From NCBI GenBank assembly GCA_015179045.1, contig WHUZ01000006.1, forward strand, positions 806,001 to 870,000: 64,000 bases of DNA, read 5' to 3'. Under the pieces are notes generated by a model that was given only the letters and a program-made list of their open reading frames with translations, was not told the DNA's origin and made no database searches. Positions 23,086-33,412 of the stretch are shown piece by piece. How positions within the stretch are numbered: position 1 is the first letter of the stretch; each line of letters begins with the position of its first letter. This DNA comes from Kalaharituber pfeilii. Its lineage: Eukaryota > Ascomycota > Pezizomycetes > Pezizales > Pezizaceae. The position numbers and the translations under genes are program-made.

Positions 23086-24079
23086 ATGTCCTCACAGACA
23101 ACTCCAGTTGACTTCGGCATACTCCCATTTTCCACTGTCAATGATGACGATGGCTCCTCCAGCTATAGTATGAGAGATACATCGTAAGTAGGCTCTTCCT
23201 TGACTTTCTCGTTCAATTTTCTTCTCTATTCTGCCAAATCCAAGCAGGTAATATCTCAAAAAGTAACTACAAATTAAGCCGGTCCTCATTCCGCAGTGCT
23301 CTAATACTAAACTCTCTGCAACCTCATTAACGCCTCAGTCTAGTGCTGGCTCACACCTTTGCGAGGAAAATGGAGTGGACTGACATCAAATGAAGTAGTG
23401 ACCGTAGTACTGTTCTCAATTATCAGTGGGTCTGGGCTTTTGAGCCAGCTATGTAATTTGTACTTAAGCTACATTATGAACAGAAATTCCAACAACATTG
23501 CAAACAGATATTAGCACCCTATGTCAAGCATACCATTTGTGTTGATCCCTCTGATCTCAATGTGAATGAGTATAATGGAAAAGTAATTACTTGCCAAACT
23601 TATCAGAATCTACGTAATTTAATCTGTGTGACAGACTGTATCCCAGTAACTCTATCCACAAGGCTCCATGGATACCCAGGAGAGCTCTCTGTCTACCACA
23701 CAGATCCGAGACTGGAGCATACGGAGTTCTTCAACCTTGACGTGTAAGTTTCTCACGGCTACCTGTCAGAATACAGTAGGACGCTTAACAGCTTGGCTTC
23801 CACTAGTCTCCTTACCCACAAATGGTCCTTATGCGCGTTCTCCGTAGCCTTAAGGTTGATGCCACAGTCTTAAACATGGACTATGCTCCGCTATATCAGG
23901 GCTACCCTAGCATTGTTAATCAATTTCGTCAATATGGATTCACACAAGAGCGAACTGCGAGGCCTTTTAGAACAACAAGGATTAAACATGTAGATGTCAT
24001 GACGCTTACTGATTCAAAAGGCAATATTAACTTTGAGAATGATAGGCAAAGACAGATTGCCCTCGCTAAGGAGGCCTAG
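23086..24079 (+). CDS. Unrecognised spliced gene
   Basis: The last two exons are well supported: 23484-23743 (after ACAG) and 23848-24079, joined by GTAAGT...CCGTAG in frame to give FFNLDV then LKVDATVLNMDY, ending ALAKEA and TAG. A first exon at 23086-23183 (MSSQTTPVDFGILPFSTV, then GTAAGT) is likely, but it ends in phase 2 and does not join 23484 directly, so one more small exon (length 1 mod 3) lies between or the first exon is separate. No domain, signal peptide or membrane segment is recognised. The visible part is about 165 residues in the last two exons. Confidence 0.55.
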
Positions 24080-24869
24080 CGAGCACACTGGCCGGCTTGA
24101 ATGCGGAGACCATCCTTGATAATGATGATTGATCCAATTGATGAAACTGCACGCTAACTCTTGTTAGACTTCACCGGGTCATTGTTGTTATTTCTTGCCG
24201 TAGGTTGTTTGGCAATGGTTCCTGTTGAGCTGTTGATACTCAGGGAAGTTTTTGACGGAATGTATTGCACTGTTCATTTGTCAGGAGCTTTTAACAGGAT
24301 GAAGGGAGGAGTTACAGGTACCTGTAGTGCTTAAATGAATGAAAGCTGAGGGCAAATACTAGTTGGGCATGTTTTTGTTATAGATGTCTCGAGGGGTATT
24401 ATTTTAATTTTCGTTATGCCTGGTTTTCTTTTTTCGTTACAATTTTGTTGACATTGATTCTATCCTAGCCTCTCTTATTACAGTATTATCTGCCAAAACA
24501 CTCTTCATTATTACTATAGCTACTTACATCTATATTTATTAGTGATTTTTTGTCAGGAGTAGTCGAAGTAAGGTGGAGGCTTATACCTTATTTGTTGAGG
24601 TTGTGGCACTGCCAGTACAACACAGCCTTACCATGCATCCAGTTCCAGGCCAATAGCATACAACTTTTGGAACTCCCAATGCGTAAACTGGTTGTTTTTG
24701 ACATCTGTCTTGGCAGGGCCATGCATGGCCGAGCTTATCATAAAAGCCCACTGTAGGGCTCTATCCTATGATATGTAGCGATTCAGTCTTGTAAGTGCCC
24801 CCAGCACTAGCCAATCACTGCAGGGTAGCAAGATTGTCAACGGGATCTGCATTTAGGAAAGTTTGACAT
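24080..24869. other. Intergenic region
   Basis: The 3' UTR of the preceding gene and spacer. Nothing else is recognised. Confidence 0.4.
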
Positions 24870-25074
24870 CCCTCGGGCGCGCGAAATCGTTCCACCCCAA
24901 AGGTGTTTGGTTATGGAGCTCAAATGACAATAGGTCCTCAGCAGAGTCTGTGAGGAGCCAATATTCGAGGCTTCCATTGGAGTAGATGTTCTTGCATTGT
25001 GCATAGATACATCAAGAAGAAATTTTAATCCTTTTTGAGTGGGACGAAATTTGATGATTTCGCGCGCCCGAGGG
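24870..25074. mobile_element. 205-bp MITE with CpG-rich terminal inverted repeats
   Basis: CCCTCGGGCGCGCGAAATC at the left is repeated inverted at the right (to 25074), perfect over 19 bp and 21 bp if the flanking AT is included. The interior is non-coding and AT-richer than the ends. The superfamily cannot be set from the termini alone. Confidence 0.75.
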
Positions 25075-25166
25075 ATAATATGAATATGCCACAGGCAACA
25101 AATAAACGGTTAGTTATTTCGTCAGAGTCTTCCTTTCGCGAATTACATATTTAAGCGTGCCAAGAG

Positions 25167-25249
25167 AGTCTGGGCACGAGAACACGTCAGAGCTAAGTAG
25201 AGTTCGACAATGGGCCAAGGAGCGCTAGTCTTGTTCTCGTGCCCAGACT
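25167..25249. repeat. Short fold-back hairpin with 17-bp perfect arms
   Basis: AGTCTGGGCACGAGAAC (25167-25183) and GTTCTCGTGCCCAGACT (25233-25249) are perfect inverted copies around a 49-base loop. The right arm and the following TTTTCGGCCTC..CCATGGCTT match the repeats at 12173-12252; a shorter copy, GTTCTCGTGCCCAG, is at about 42254. Confidence 0.7.
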
Positions 25250-25376
25250 ATTATTTTCGGCCTCCTCCATGGCTTGGCCGTAGTCTGAAATGTAACTCAC
25301 CCGAAAACGGGGCTTTATTTTACCCGACGTGCTTGGCAGTCGCCCGCAATGCCAGGCGTCGGGCGACGCAGTTGCC

Positions 25377-25460
25377 TTGTCGGGCGACACTTTCTGCTTG
25401 TCAGGTGACACTTTTTGGTTGTCAGGCGACCCTTTTTGGTTGTCGGGCGACGCTGTCGGG
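25377..25460 (+). repeat. Four tandem copies of a 21-bp unit
   Basis: Units at 25377, 25398, 25419 and 25440 read TTGTCGGGCGACACTTTCTGC, TTGTCAGGTGACACTTTTTGG, TTGTCAGGCGACCCTTTTTGG and TTGTCGGGCGACGCTGTCGGG. Being a multiple of three it encodes a heptad-like repeat in an open frame, but no gene is supported here. Confidence 0.8.
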
Positions 25461-25740
25461 TGCTAAAATGCAGTGTCGGGCGCTAATCTTGTATGCACCC
25501 GACACATCCGGTAGGTGTTTACTGGAAACAAAAACTTTACCCAACAGGGAGTACTGGCCACTGAATATACATAAGGATAAGTAAGTAAAAGGTGACTAGG
25601 AGAATATAGCACTAATTCACAGTAGTTAAAGAATGTTTATAAGCTTGTGGATCTCATAATACTAGGGGAGAAGGGGTATAGAGCTTGGAGCAGGTAAGAT
25701 GCTACCATATGACCAAGAGAGTACCTTACATATAACGGAA

Positions 25741-25770
25741 CGGAACGTAACGCAAAGCTGATAACCACTA
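25741..25770. repeat. Extra Harbinger-element terminus abutting the element
   Basis: AACGTAACGCAAAGCTGATAACCACTA is the same sequence as the right end of the element at 25771-26921, in the same orientation, placed directly before its left end. The two together form a 40-bp near-perfect palindrome at 25751-25790 (one mismatched pair). Confidence 0.7.
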
Positions 25771-26074
25771 TAGTGGTTATCGGCTTTGCGTCACGTAACC
25801 GTTACGTGAGGTAACATGACATAAGCAAATGCTCTGATTGGTTGGTTTCGTAACGTGAGACAGCCGATTTTCGTTACGCAACGTAACCATCATGGGATCA
25901 CGTAGCCAAATCGTCGCGTTATCATACCACCATAACCTTAGCGTAACTTTAGGTAACGACAAGGATATGCGAATAGTTTCTTTGACCGGTGTTTTACCTA
26001 AATCAGCAACACATGGATGCATATACATAAGAACGTGTCTACCACTTCATGAAAGCTCTCCAGTTTGTACCATC

Positions 26075-26405
26075 ATGAGCCAGCAAACGTCTGCTACAAT
26101 CACAGCAAGTTCACAAGCTGTTACTCCATGCTCTACTACCCCCTCTGGTACTTCACACTCTACTACCCCTATGAGCCAGCAAAATAATAACTTGAATTGG
26201 TCAAATGACGAGATTGAGAGGCTAGTTGTTTGGATGCTGGAAAATTGAGAGTTGGTGCGCGGTAAACAAAGCGATTGGTATAAAAGGGTAAAGGAGCAGG
26301 AATCTAAGAAGGATGCCCATATAACAATCAAGAGAATAGCAGATAAAATATCCAACATGAGGAAGTCATATAAAAGAGCAAAAATCAATCAACTTGAACA
26401 GTCCG
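26075..26405 (+). pseudogene. Myb/SANT-like protein of the Harbinger element, with in-frame stop
   Basis: It starts MSQQTSATITASS, has a Ser/Thr/Gln-rich leader, then NLNWSNDEIERLVVWMLEN, a TGA (26246-26248), and continues in the same frame as GKQSDWYKRVKEQE and HITIKRIADKISNMRKSYKRA. This is the tri-helical Myb/SANT-like DNA-binding domain usual for ORF1 of Harbinger elements, which helps nuclear entry and DNA binding of the transposase. The single stop and loss of everything after QLEQSGC make it non-functional. Confidence 0.65.
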
Positions 26406-26719
26406 GATGCCACTGCGATCTGAATCTTGACAGGGCAAGGGGGGTATTTTGTTTTATTCTGATGCCAGCAATTAATCTTCTGGTCCGGAAGCACTTCTAG
26501 GAGGTCGACAAGCTGTTTAAAACTAATTCGCTGCATCCTGAATAAGCACTTGAAAGCAGACTCAGGATATTGCTCAATCATGGTGTTGAAAACATCGAAG
26601 TTATGACTTCTGGCAGACCCACGCTTCCGATAGAGATAACGGTGGTTAGAAACTATGAGATCAAGCATAAGGTCTTCTAAGAGCTCATAGTCATCTTCAT
26701 CCTCATCTGAATTAAGCAT
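26405..26719 (-). pseudogene. Truncated Harbinger (DDE_Tnp_4) transposase, N-terminal part
   Basis: It begins with an acidic stretch (MLNSDEDEDDYELLEDLML), then NFDVFNTMIEQYPESAFKCLFRMQRISFKQLVDLLE and PCPVKIQIAVASG. FRMxRxSFxxLV followed by a helical V-x-QIAVAL-like region is the N-terminal domain of Harbinger/PIF transposases. The three catalytic acidic residues would lie downstream and are absent; the frame runs into the antisense of the Myb-like gene at about 26405. Confidence 0.65.
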
Positions 26720-26921
26720 AGATATAGCACGAGTCTCGATTGTGTCATGACCACCTGTTCGATTTTGGCCTTCTCCGATATGCGGGGCATGTTGATGTTA
26801 CGGATGTGACGGTAACGTAGGTTACATAGGGGACATTAGCGACCCTCCTCTCATTTGGGATTAGCGGGTTGACATGGGTTACCTAAAGTAACGTAACGTA
26901 ACGCAAAGCTGATAACCACTA

Positions 26922-29900
26922 AATATAAGCTTGCAGAATCCATTTGAAGAAGGTCACTCTTCCAAGATCTGTCTCTAAAGGTGAAAGATTGGCAAGTAGA
27001 CATAGCTGTAATAATGCGGAAGAATAGCCATGATCAGAAGCAGTGGAAAGTCTTTTTTGTTTCCAGATTTCTCTTTTTTATTACCTAAAGAAATGCATTT
27101 GTTAATATTATCACTCATGTCTTTAATATACAATCAAGGTGAGTATTCAAGGTTAAGAAACCTAACACCTACTGATAGACATATTGAGTAGGTATTCAAT
27201 GCACTTAGCTAGGTACTACAGCAGTAGTAGTAATAGCATTGTATTCTAAAAGCGAGTAGTTCTATGATATGTAACTAGCAATAGCCTTGCTAAGGAGGAT
27301 GACTGCAATAGTAGATTAGAGTAGTTCAGCATTGGGAGCTCAGTGGCAGCAGTTGATTCCATGCCTCAGCGGCAGGCAGTTCAGTAGACAGATGGCTAAG
27401 CTATAACCAGCAACTGGTTAGCTGTCTATATCTAGCCGGTTACTGTGAGCTTGCCGGATCATGGCTAGCATGAGGAGAGGCGGGCTCCATATAAGAAACT
27501 AATTCAGAGGTAGCTGGGTTGAAATTGGGATTGCCAGTCTTGGAGCTGCAGGTAGAGGCAGCTAATCTGAGAAAAAAGTAAAATTCAGAATCTATATATG
27601 AAGGTACATACAGCACTATGCTGCAAAATTGAGCTTTTACCAACCTCATAATGTAATGAAGCACTGGCAGTACCACCGCCGCTATTGCATGAGCAGGTAA
27701 AGTGTTGTAGAGAGTGGGTGTTTGCTTGTGGACACTGGAGGGGGCTATTTCGCAAGATATAGAGGTGATACAACTGTAGATACTATAGATGTAGCTTTTT
27801 TGCAGTTTTTTTCCCCCTTCAGATTCGGAATCAGCGCAGTCAATTTGGTCTAGAATTAATACATCGCATATATCAGAGATATATTCTGTGAGTTATTGAT
27901 TGCTAGAACTGGAAACTTGGTGTCGGGGAAGGTGCCAAGGTGCTGGTTCGTTACCCATACGCAGCACTACGGTACTGGTAGTAGAGATCTTCCTCAACTT
28001 GCCGCTGGCGCGGGTGGTTGATCTATGCTCCATTGTACGCAATTTCCTAGCGATGTGAGCAAAGATTTTGCTCTTCCAGGGTTGGAATAGTCTTGTATTT
28101 AAACCTTCATTAGTAGTTGTCATGTCGGATAGATTCCATTGTTAACAGTTTCCAGAGTTTTCCCTACGTGGTTTGTTTATTATCCTCCAAGAAACATAAA
28201 TCTTTTTGCATCAATTTTAACATTCTAGCTACATATGTGCAGTGGTTGTCAGCATTTGGCCTAGACCTGAGTCCCTTCTCGAAAAATCAAGGTACTTGTA
28301 ATTCGTTGACTATCTCACAATTATTAGCCGTATACGTACTCATTTAACTTCAAAGCACGTAAGTTGAAAGCGGCAATATTGCTACCAGGCATAGTAGTCA
28401 AGTATCAACATGATGTGGAGAAATATATGCTACCTAATTTTTGTACATGGTTTTTATGGTTTTTATATTTTTTGTCCCCGCCACATATCTGACGCATCTA
28501 ACATTATGTATGCTCCTTTTGAAGATTTCCCATTCAATGGAAAAGATGCTCTGATCTCCTGCAGTAAAGCATTACCCTCAAACTCTTGCAAGACTACACT
28601 ACACTAAGCTACTCTACTTGAATCTAAGTAGTCGACTCCACACCAATCTAAACTGAGAGAGGCACTTAAGGTTATTCTCGAACGATAGTCATGCCAACTA
28701 GACTACTCGAATGGCCGGTTTCGGGCCGCCCTGTGCCATATCTCAAGTTACTATGCTTCAACAAAATGAAGTTGCACAGGGGATGCGCAATGACCAGTCT
28801 GGTTATGACAGTTGCTTCTTGTAGCAATTGGCGAGATGGTCTGGTTATGAGACTGAGTAGCGAGGTAGAGAATTAACGGTACAATTGAATGAGAACAAGA
28901 CGGATTGTCAATCATTCAGCGACTCTAGCTGCATGCCATGCCGAAAGCACAAGGGACAAGCACAAAGGCACCACCGCATTGCACAGATAAGGTTTGATCC
29001 ACCAAGACGAAGCAGGCATTATCCTCAGTTGCTTTCAATGTCATGTCACGTGAACTTGGACACTTCTATTCATACACATTACGGAATTTGCTGCAACCGG
29101 GTTTTCGTTTCTTGCAGGGGAATTTTACGAAGACATCAAAAATAGGGAACAACAATATACTCTACAGTACTTACAGTACCTTGAAATGTTCATTGCCAGC
29201 TTGGGGCTCGAGTTTGTGCGTCGGAGTGGGCACACTGTTCGGTTCTAGCTGGTTCATGGGAAGTGGATCTTCGCGAGGTCAGTAACAGGCTGTTTCATCC
29301 AAAGGTATGCGATCGGTCTTGGCCCTTTAAGCTTTGATAATCCTGCATGAAATACGGATGTACGTCCCTAAAATAAGCATAGTAGTACCTATGCTGTCAC
29401 TATTCCCTCGCATGGCTATCTACTCTTAAGGTTAAATTGTAACTGTACAACTTGTGATTGAGAAGGGTCAGGTGAGCCCTCCAGTCAGGACGCAAGCCCA
29501 AAAGAGGACATAGACTAGGCCAATATCAAAAACTGATGAAGTTTGACGCGCATGGTTCTGTGTTGTCTCATGGTCTCGCATACAACCAAAGCATTTTGAC
29601 AGGAGTTGCCGAGACTATTGACAGGTTGACAGCTGGTTCAATGTTCTAGTAATCTGGTGTCGACATCCACCAGAGGGAATCCCGCAGCCAGTGTAGGAGC
29701 CTATGGTTGAACTCGCTCAATAATTCAAGCGCCGGAAGTTAAGAACCGACATGTCCGCCCACCGAAATTTTCCCAACTCAATCAGCCCCACCAAATCAGC
29801 TCTGATTTTAATGATTATATCATAGATTTGTAGCTTTTCGAGTGCTGAACAAATCCGTGATTTCCTTTTTTACTTGAGAAAAGATTGGTGGAACTGATAA

Positions 29901-30133
29901 ACGCCAAGCTTCAGGCTTTTTGGAGCCTGTTACTATTGAAGATTATGCAAAGAGCATCACGGCGTGAGGCTGTCGTGTGTGAAGGAGCCACTAGAATGTG
30001 GATAGCACATGAGCCGAGATCCTGGTATGAGGTAATTCCGAAGTGATGATGAGGTATCTAGAGGTTTTGGATACGCTCGTTGTAGGAATTAGCAACCTCA
30101 TACTCGCACCAATTTGCTGGCAGCTCATGTCTA
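26922..30133. other. Gene-free intergenic region
   Basis: 3.2 kb with no recognised gene. Minus-strand frames at 27440-27773 and 27893-28123 and plus-strand frames at 28117-29285 are short and have no motifs. Composition is ordinary. Confidence 0.4.
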
Positions 30134-30423
30134 CTGACAGAAAAATAAGTATTTGGACAGGGATAGATGCATATTATGGGCTATGCGATATTCGGCATAT
30201 TTTCATATGCTTGGCAGGTCCAAATTCATTATGTCAACTGTCCAAATTTCATCACCCAAATACTTCTTACATAATAAATTTGACCACCCTATCCTGAAAT
30301 TTGGACTAGTCTTATGGTTATCACCAGCCAAGCATGCGAATTATGCTAGTTTCTGCCGAATACTGCATGGCGCATATATGTATATGCATTTTCCCCTGTC
30401 CAAATACTTATTTTTCTGTCTAG
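30134..30423. mobile_element. Fold-back MITE, Tc1/mariner-like ends
   Basis: The left end CTGACAGAAAAATAAGTATT and right end (inverted CTAGACAGAAAAATAAG) match over about 28 bp with a one-base indel, flanked by TA (30132-30133, 30424-30425). Inner segments also pair: ATGCATATTATGGGC with its inverted counterpart near 30376-30388, ATTCGGCA with TGCCGAAT, GCTTGGC with GCCAAGC, and CCAAATTTC with GAAATTTGG. Almost the whole 290 bp could therefore fold into one hairpin. It shares CTAG ends and AAGTATYTGGAC with the element at 9817. Confidence 0.85.
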
Positions 30424-30610
30424 TACTTTCCGAACCAGCGAGTATGTAAGAATATCCTCACGACTTAATTGCGCTCAGTTTGGTTATGGAACCAGCTGGT
30501 CTCATGCCGAGCCCGTAGACTACTCCGTACTTGCTTGCCAAATCTTGACTGAAGCACCTTTGTCAGCGTTCGAATTGAGCCACCTGAATATAAAGACTGT
30601 GGCTGCCCCA

Positions 30611-30625
30611 AGCCCTAAGCCCTAG
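30611..30625. promoter_or_regulatory. Tandem CCCTAA boxes upstream of eL24 (possible Tbf1-type site)
   Basis: AGCCCTAAGCCCTAG lies about 230 bases before the eL24 start codon. Telomere-like CCCTAA/TTAGGG boxes are known upstream of ribosomal protein genes in many ascomycetes and are bound by Tbf1-type proteins. The position fits; binding is inference. Confidence 0.45.
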
Positions 30626-30854
30626 CAAATTCATCTCAAGCCACATTGCCAAGCCACCCACACATTATTCACACACAAACTTGTGCAACTTAGGGCGTGA
30701 CTCGTATTCCCGAAAACGTCGCAGTGCAAAATAATTCCATCACAGTTTAACCAGTTGCTCGGTGTATTCTCACCAAAGACTACGAAAACGAGAGCCACAT
30801 TTCATCAACGGCACCGCGGTAAACAGGGATAAAGACCAGCACGGCTTAGTCAAA

Positions 30855-31610
30855 ATGAAGGTATTTCCGGCGACATGAATTTCGTGGGGATTCTACGGTT
30901 TTTAGCAAGAGAAATGCTGATTGGAATGGGGGTTATGGTTAGACGGAACTCGACTCCTTCTCCGGTGCGAAGATTTACCCTTCCAAGGTACATAATCTCA
31001 AGCCCGACCAAATCTGCAGCGCCACATATGTTTCTCAACAACCGACTCAACAACCGATATGAACATGGGCTCTCGGATGGTGCTGTTGCTAATGGGTGGC
31101 TACTATAATTTGATAGGGTAAACTTTACGTCCGTGGCGATTCCAAGGTCTTCCGTTTCGTAAATGGAAAATCCGAGTCACTATTCCTTCAGCGAAAGAAC
31201 CCTCGTCGGATTGCCTGGACGGTTCTCTTCAGGCGCATGCACAGGAAGGGAATTGCTGAGGTATATCTTATCTTCATATCAGGGCTCTTCCCGTAACCTC
31301 TGACCCCCCCTCTTCAAAAAAACAGGAAGTTGCCAAGAAGCGCACCCGCCGCACAGTCAAGCACCAACGTGCCATTGTTGGTGCCTCTCTTGATGTCATC
31401 AAGGAGAGGCGTTCCATCCGACCTGAAGCCCGCCAGGCCGCTCGAGCCCAAGCCATCAAGGAGGGGAAGGAGAAGAAAGCTGCTGCCGAAAGCAAGAAAA
31501 AGGCGGAGAAGGCGAAACTAGCTGCTGCCTCCGGCAGGGGACAGGCCCAGAAGATTAGCAAGCAGGGTGCGAAGGGTGCCGCTCCAAAACCAGCCGCCAG
31601 AAGTCGTTAA
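30855..31610 (+). CDS. RPL24: 60S ribosomal protein eL24
   Basis: Exons 30855-30860, 30943-30987, 31117-31260 and 31326-31610, all GT-AG, 480 nt giving 159 residues. The first exon is only Met-Lys. The protein reads [54 protein letters not shown], then [20 protein letters not shown] and [10 protein letters not shown], matching eL24 throughout, and ends in the usual Lys/Ala-rich tail. It is a structural protein of the large cytosolic ribosomal subunit. Many introns near the 5' end are typical of fungal ribosomal protein genes. Confidence 0.97.
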
Positions 31611-32669
31611 GTTGACGTTTGTGCGTGTGTTTTTGGTGGGAGGTGTTGGGTCTTTTCTTTACATTTACTTCTGTGTGATTCTTGCTCATTTACTTATGCA
31701 TGGGTTTGTTGGGTTCAAATGCTCTTTCTCTTTTTACGTCTGGCTATCAAGGGGCGCTGCAAAAAAGTGGATGGAAATGCGGGTCAGGTTTACGGCTAGA
31801 CTGGCTTCAACAGGATATGTGTTACTGTGTTACTGAAATCGGAAATCATATTGAACAATCATGCATCACTACGTCGACATCAGCCGGTGTACATCTTCGC
31901 AGTTCGTGTCCGATAGAAAATACCTCGTTTGGATGGGGATACGCCAATCTGTTCGTGGTGGCCATGTTCGATTGGATGTGAGGAAATCTAATTTTGCTGG
32001 GATCACTTCCAAGACTCTCCCCAAAAGGGCAATGAATCTGCTTTTGTGATAGCTCTCTCCAGTTACTCCTCCAGCTATTCATCGTGTCCTCTTAGCTTCT
32101 TTCCTGGACGATTTAATCCACTCTGCCCAATCACAGTGCACATCTACCTACCCCGTCCTGCCAGGCCTCGTGCGCGCCAATTCAGCTCCACCATCCACAC
32201 CGCACCGCGCACGCTGGTACGAACCTTCATGCTACCGCTGATGTTATTGCTGCCCGTGACCCTGCGTATGGACTTCCCCAGCTTCTGGGAGGGACTCAGC
32301 CGTAGCTAAATTTGTCGCGGATCTCCATTGGGATCCCTGCTGGTGCAACCCCTCCCGTGCTCACAGACCACCGGCTTCGCCTGAACAGGTAAGGGTCCAG
32401 AACACCCTGTAATCTCCTTTCGCGCACTATTAGGGCGCTGGGGACGTTTATCATGGAAGGGGTCCTCCCCTTCCTCCTCCCCTCTGTTCCCCTGGGTTCC
32501 AGCATACTGAGGCGTCCGGCAAACGTTGGCTTCCCGAAGCCCCCTTAATCGGTTTCTCTCTCCGTTGCAACTTAACTGGTGCTGCAGTTCATGCTTCAAA
32601 TCGCCTATCTACTTTCCTAGTCGCTCGTTTATGTATTTTGATTTATAGCAAGCCATTCGCTCGCCTAAC
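31611..32669. other. Intergenic region
   Basis: The 3' UTR of eL24 and the promoter/5' UTR of the next gene, the second half pyrimidine-rich. No other gene recognised. Confidence 0.45.
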
Positions 32670-32883
32670 ATGTACCACTCCCATCCATATGTGGAGAGTA
32701 ACCTTTATCTTTCCCCCCCTACACATCCCCCGCGGCGTAAATCTCCGGTTTTCTACCTCCTCGCGTTAACGGATATCGCCACACTTACCGTTTTTATATT
32801 ATGCATTGCACGGCTGGCAAGAGAACTCCACATAGGGATATTTGAGCATGGTGGATGGTTCAAGTTATTGTATGTCAACCCAC

Positions 32884-32930
<47 letters not shown>

Positions 32931-33412
32931 TATATATATATCGCTCTTGTTCAATTCCTTCCATTTTGAGCCATTGGATACTAACTCTGTAATACAGCTC
33001 GATTGGGTACACAGTTATTCTCACAGTTGCCACAACTTTATTCCTTTCAATAACCCTATCATTCTTCAAGGCGGTTTATCCTGCACCACCTCCATATGTG
33101 TCTACGTTTACTGCTCTACGAGGCGGTGAAAAGGCAACAATAATCGGAAATTTCGTGTTTTCGGTATTCTGGTGCGCAGGGCTGGGTATTCAGGCTGGCG
33201 AATTATGGCTGAACTTGGGGTATGATGCAAATGGCAATGAGCAAGGGAACGTCGGTCATTTAGGGGTAGAAAGTGATGGAAGGTTTTGGGCCCGCATTTG
33301 CGTCACTGCTTTCATTATGATTGGTTTACTCGTATTGGGATGGTTTTCTTTGCAAGGAGTTTGGAGGAACAAACACCGCAGTGATCCGGAAGAAGATTTG
33401 GCTTTGCGGTAA
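32670..33412 (+). CDS. Four-transmembrane protein, MARVEL-like topology
   Basis: Exons 32670-32869 and 32998-33412 (GT-AG) give 615 nt and 204 residues. Hydrophobic segments are at about 28-50 (YLLALTDIATLTVFILCIARL), 69-90, 113-131 and 167-183, with a cytosolic-looking charged tail (NKHRSDPEEDLALR). The first segment follows a Pro-rich, positively charged N-terminus. Four segments in about 200 residues is the layout of MARVEL-type membrane proteins in fungi, but the fold assignment is only by topology. The intron contains an (ATT)n microsatellite. Confidence 0.75.
32884..32930 (+). repeat. (ATT)n microsatellite inside an intron
   Basis: About 15 uninterrupted ATT units followed by TATATATATA, entirely within the only intron of the four-TM gene. 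Length polymorphism is expected. Confidence 0.9.

Larger units (their letters stand above)
25771..26921. mobile_element. Internally deleted Harbinger-type DNA transposon
   Basis: The left end TAGTGGTTATCGGCTTTGCG and the inverted right end (26888-26921) agree over about 45 bp, with repeated ACGTAAC motifs inside. It carries the two genes typical of PIF/Harbinger elements in convergent orientation: a Myb/SANT-like ORF (+) and a transposase N-terminal part (-). Both break near 26405, so the middle of the element, including the catalytic part of the transposase, has been lost. A TA lies at each outer edge, but an unambiguous 3-bp target duplication is not visible. Confidence 0.75.

Noticed and set aside
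25210..25584. 124-residue frame with Cys-rich heptads
   Set aside because: It is made by the 21-bp tandem repeat and flanking hairpin; it has no homology or gene context.
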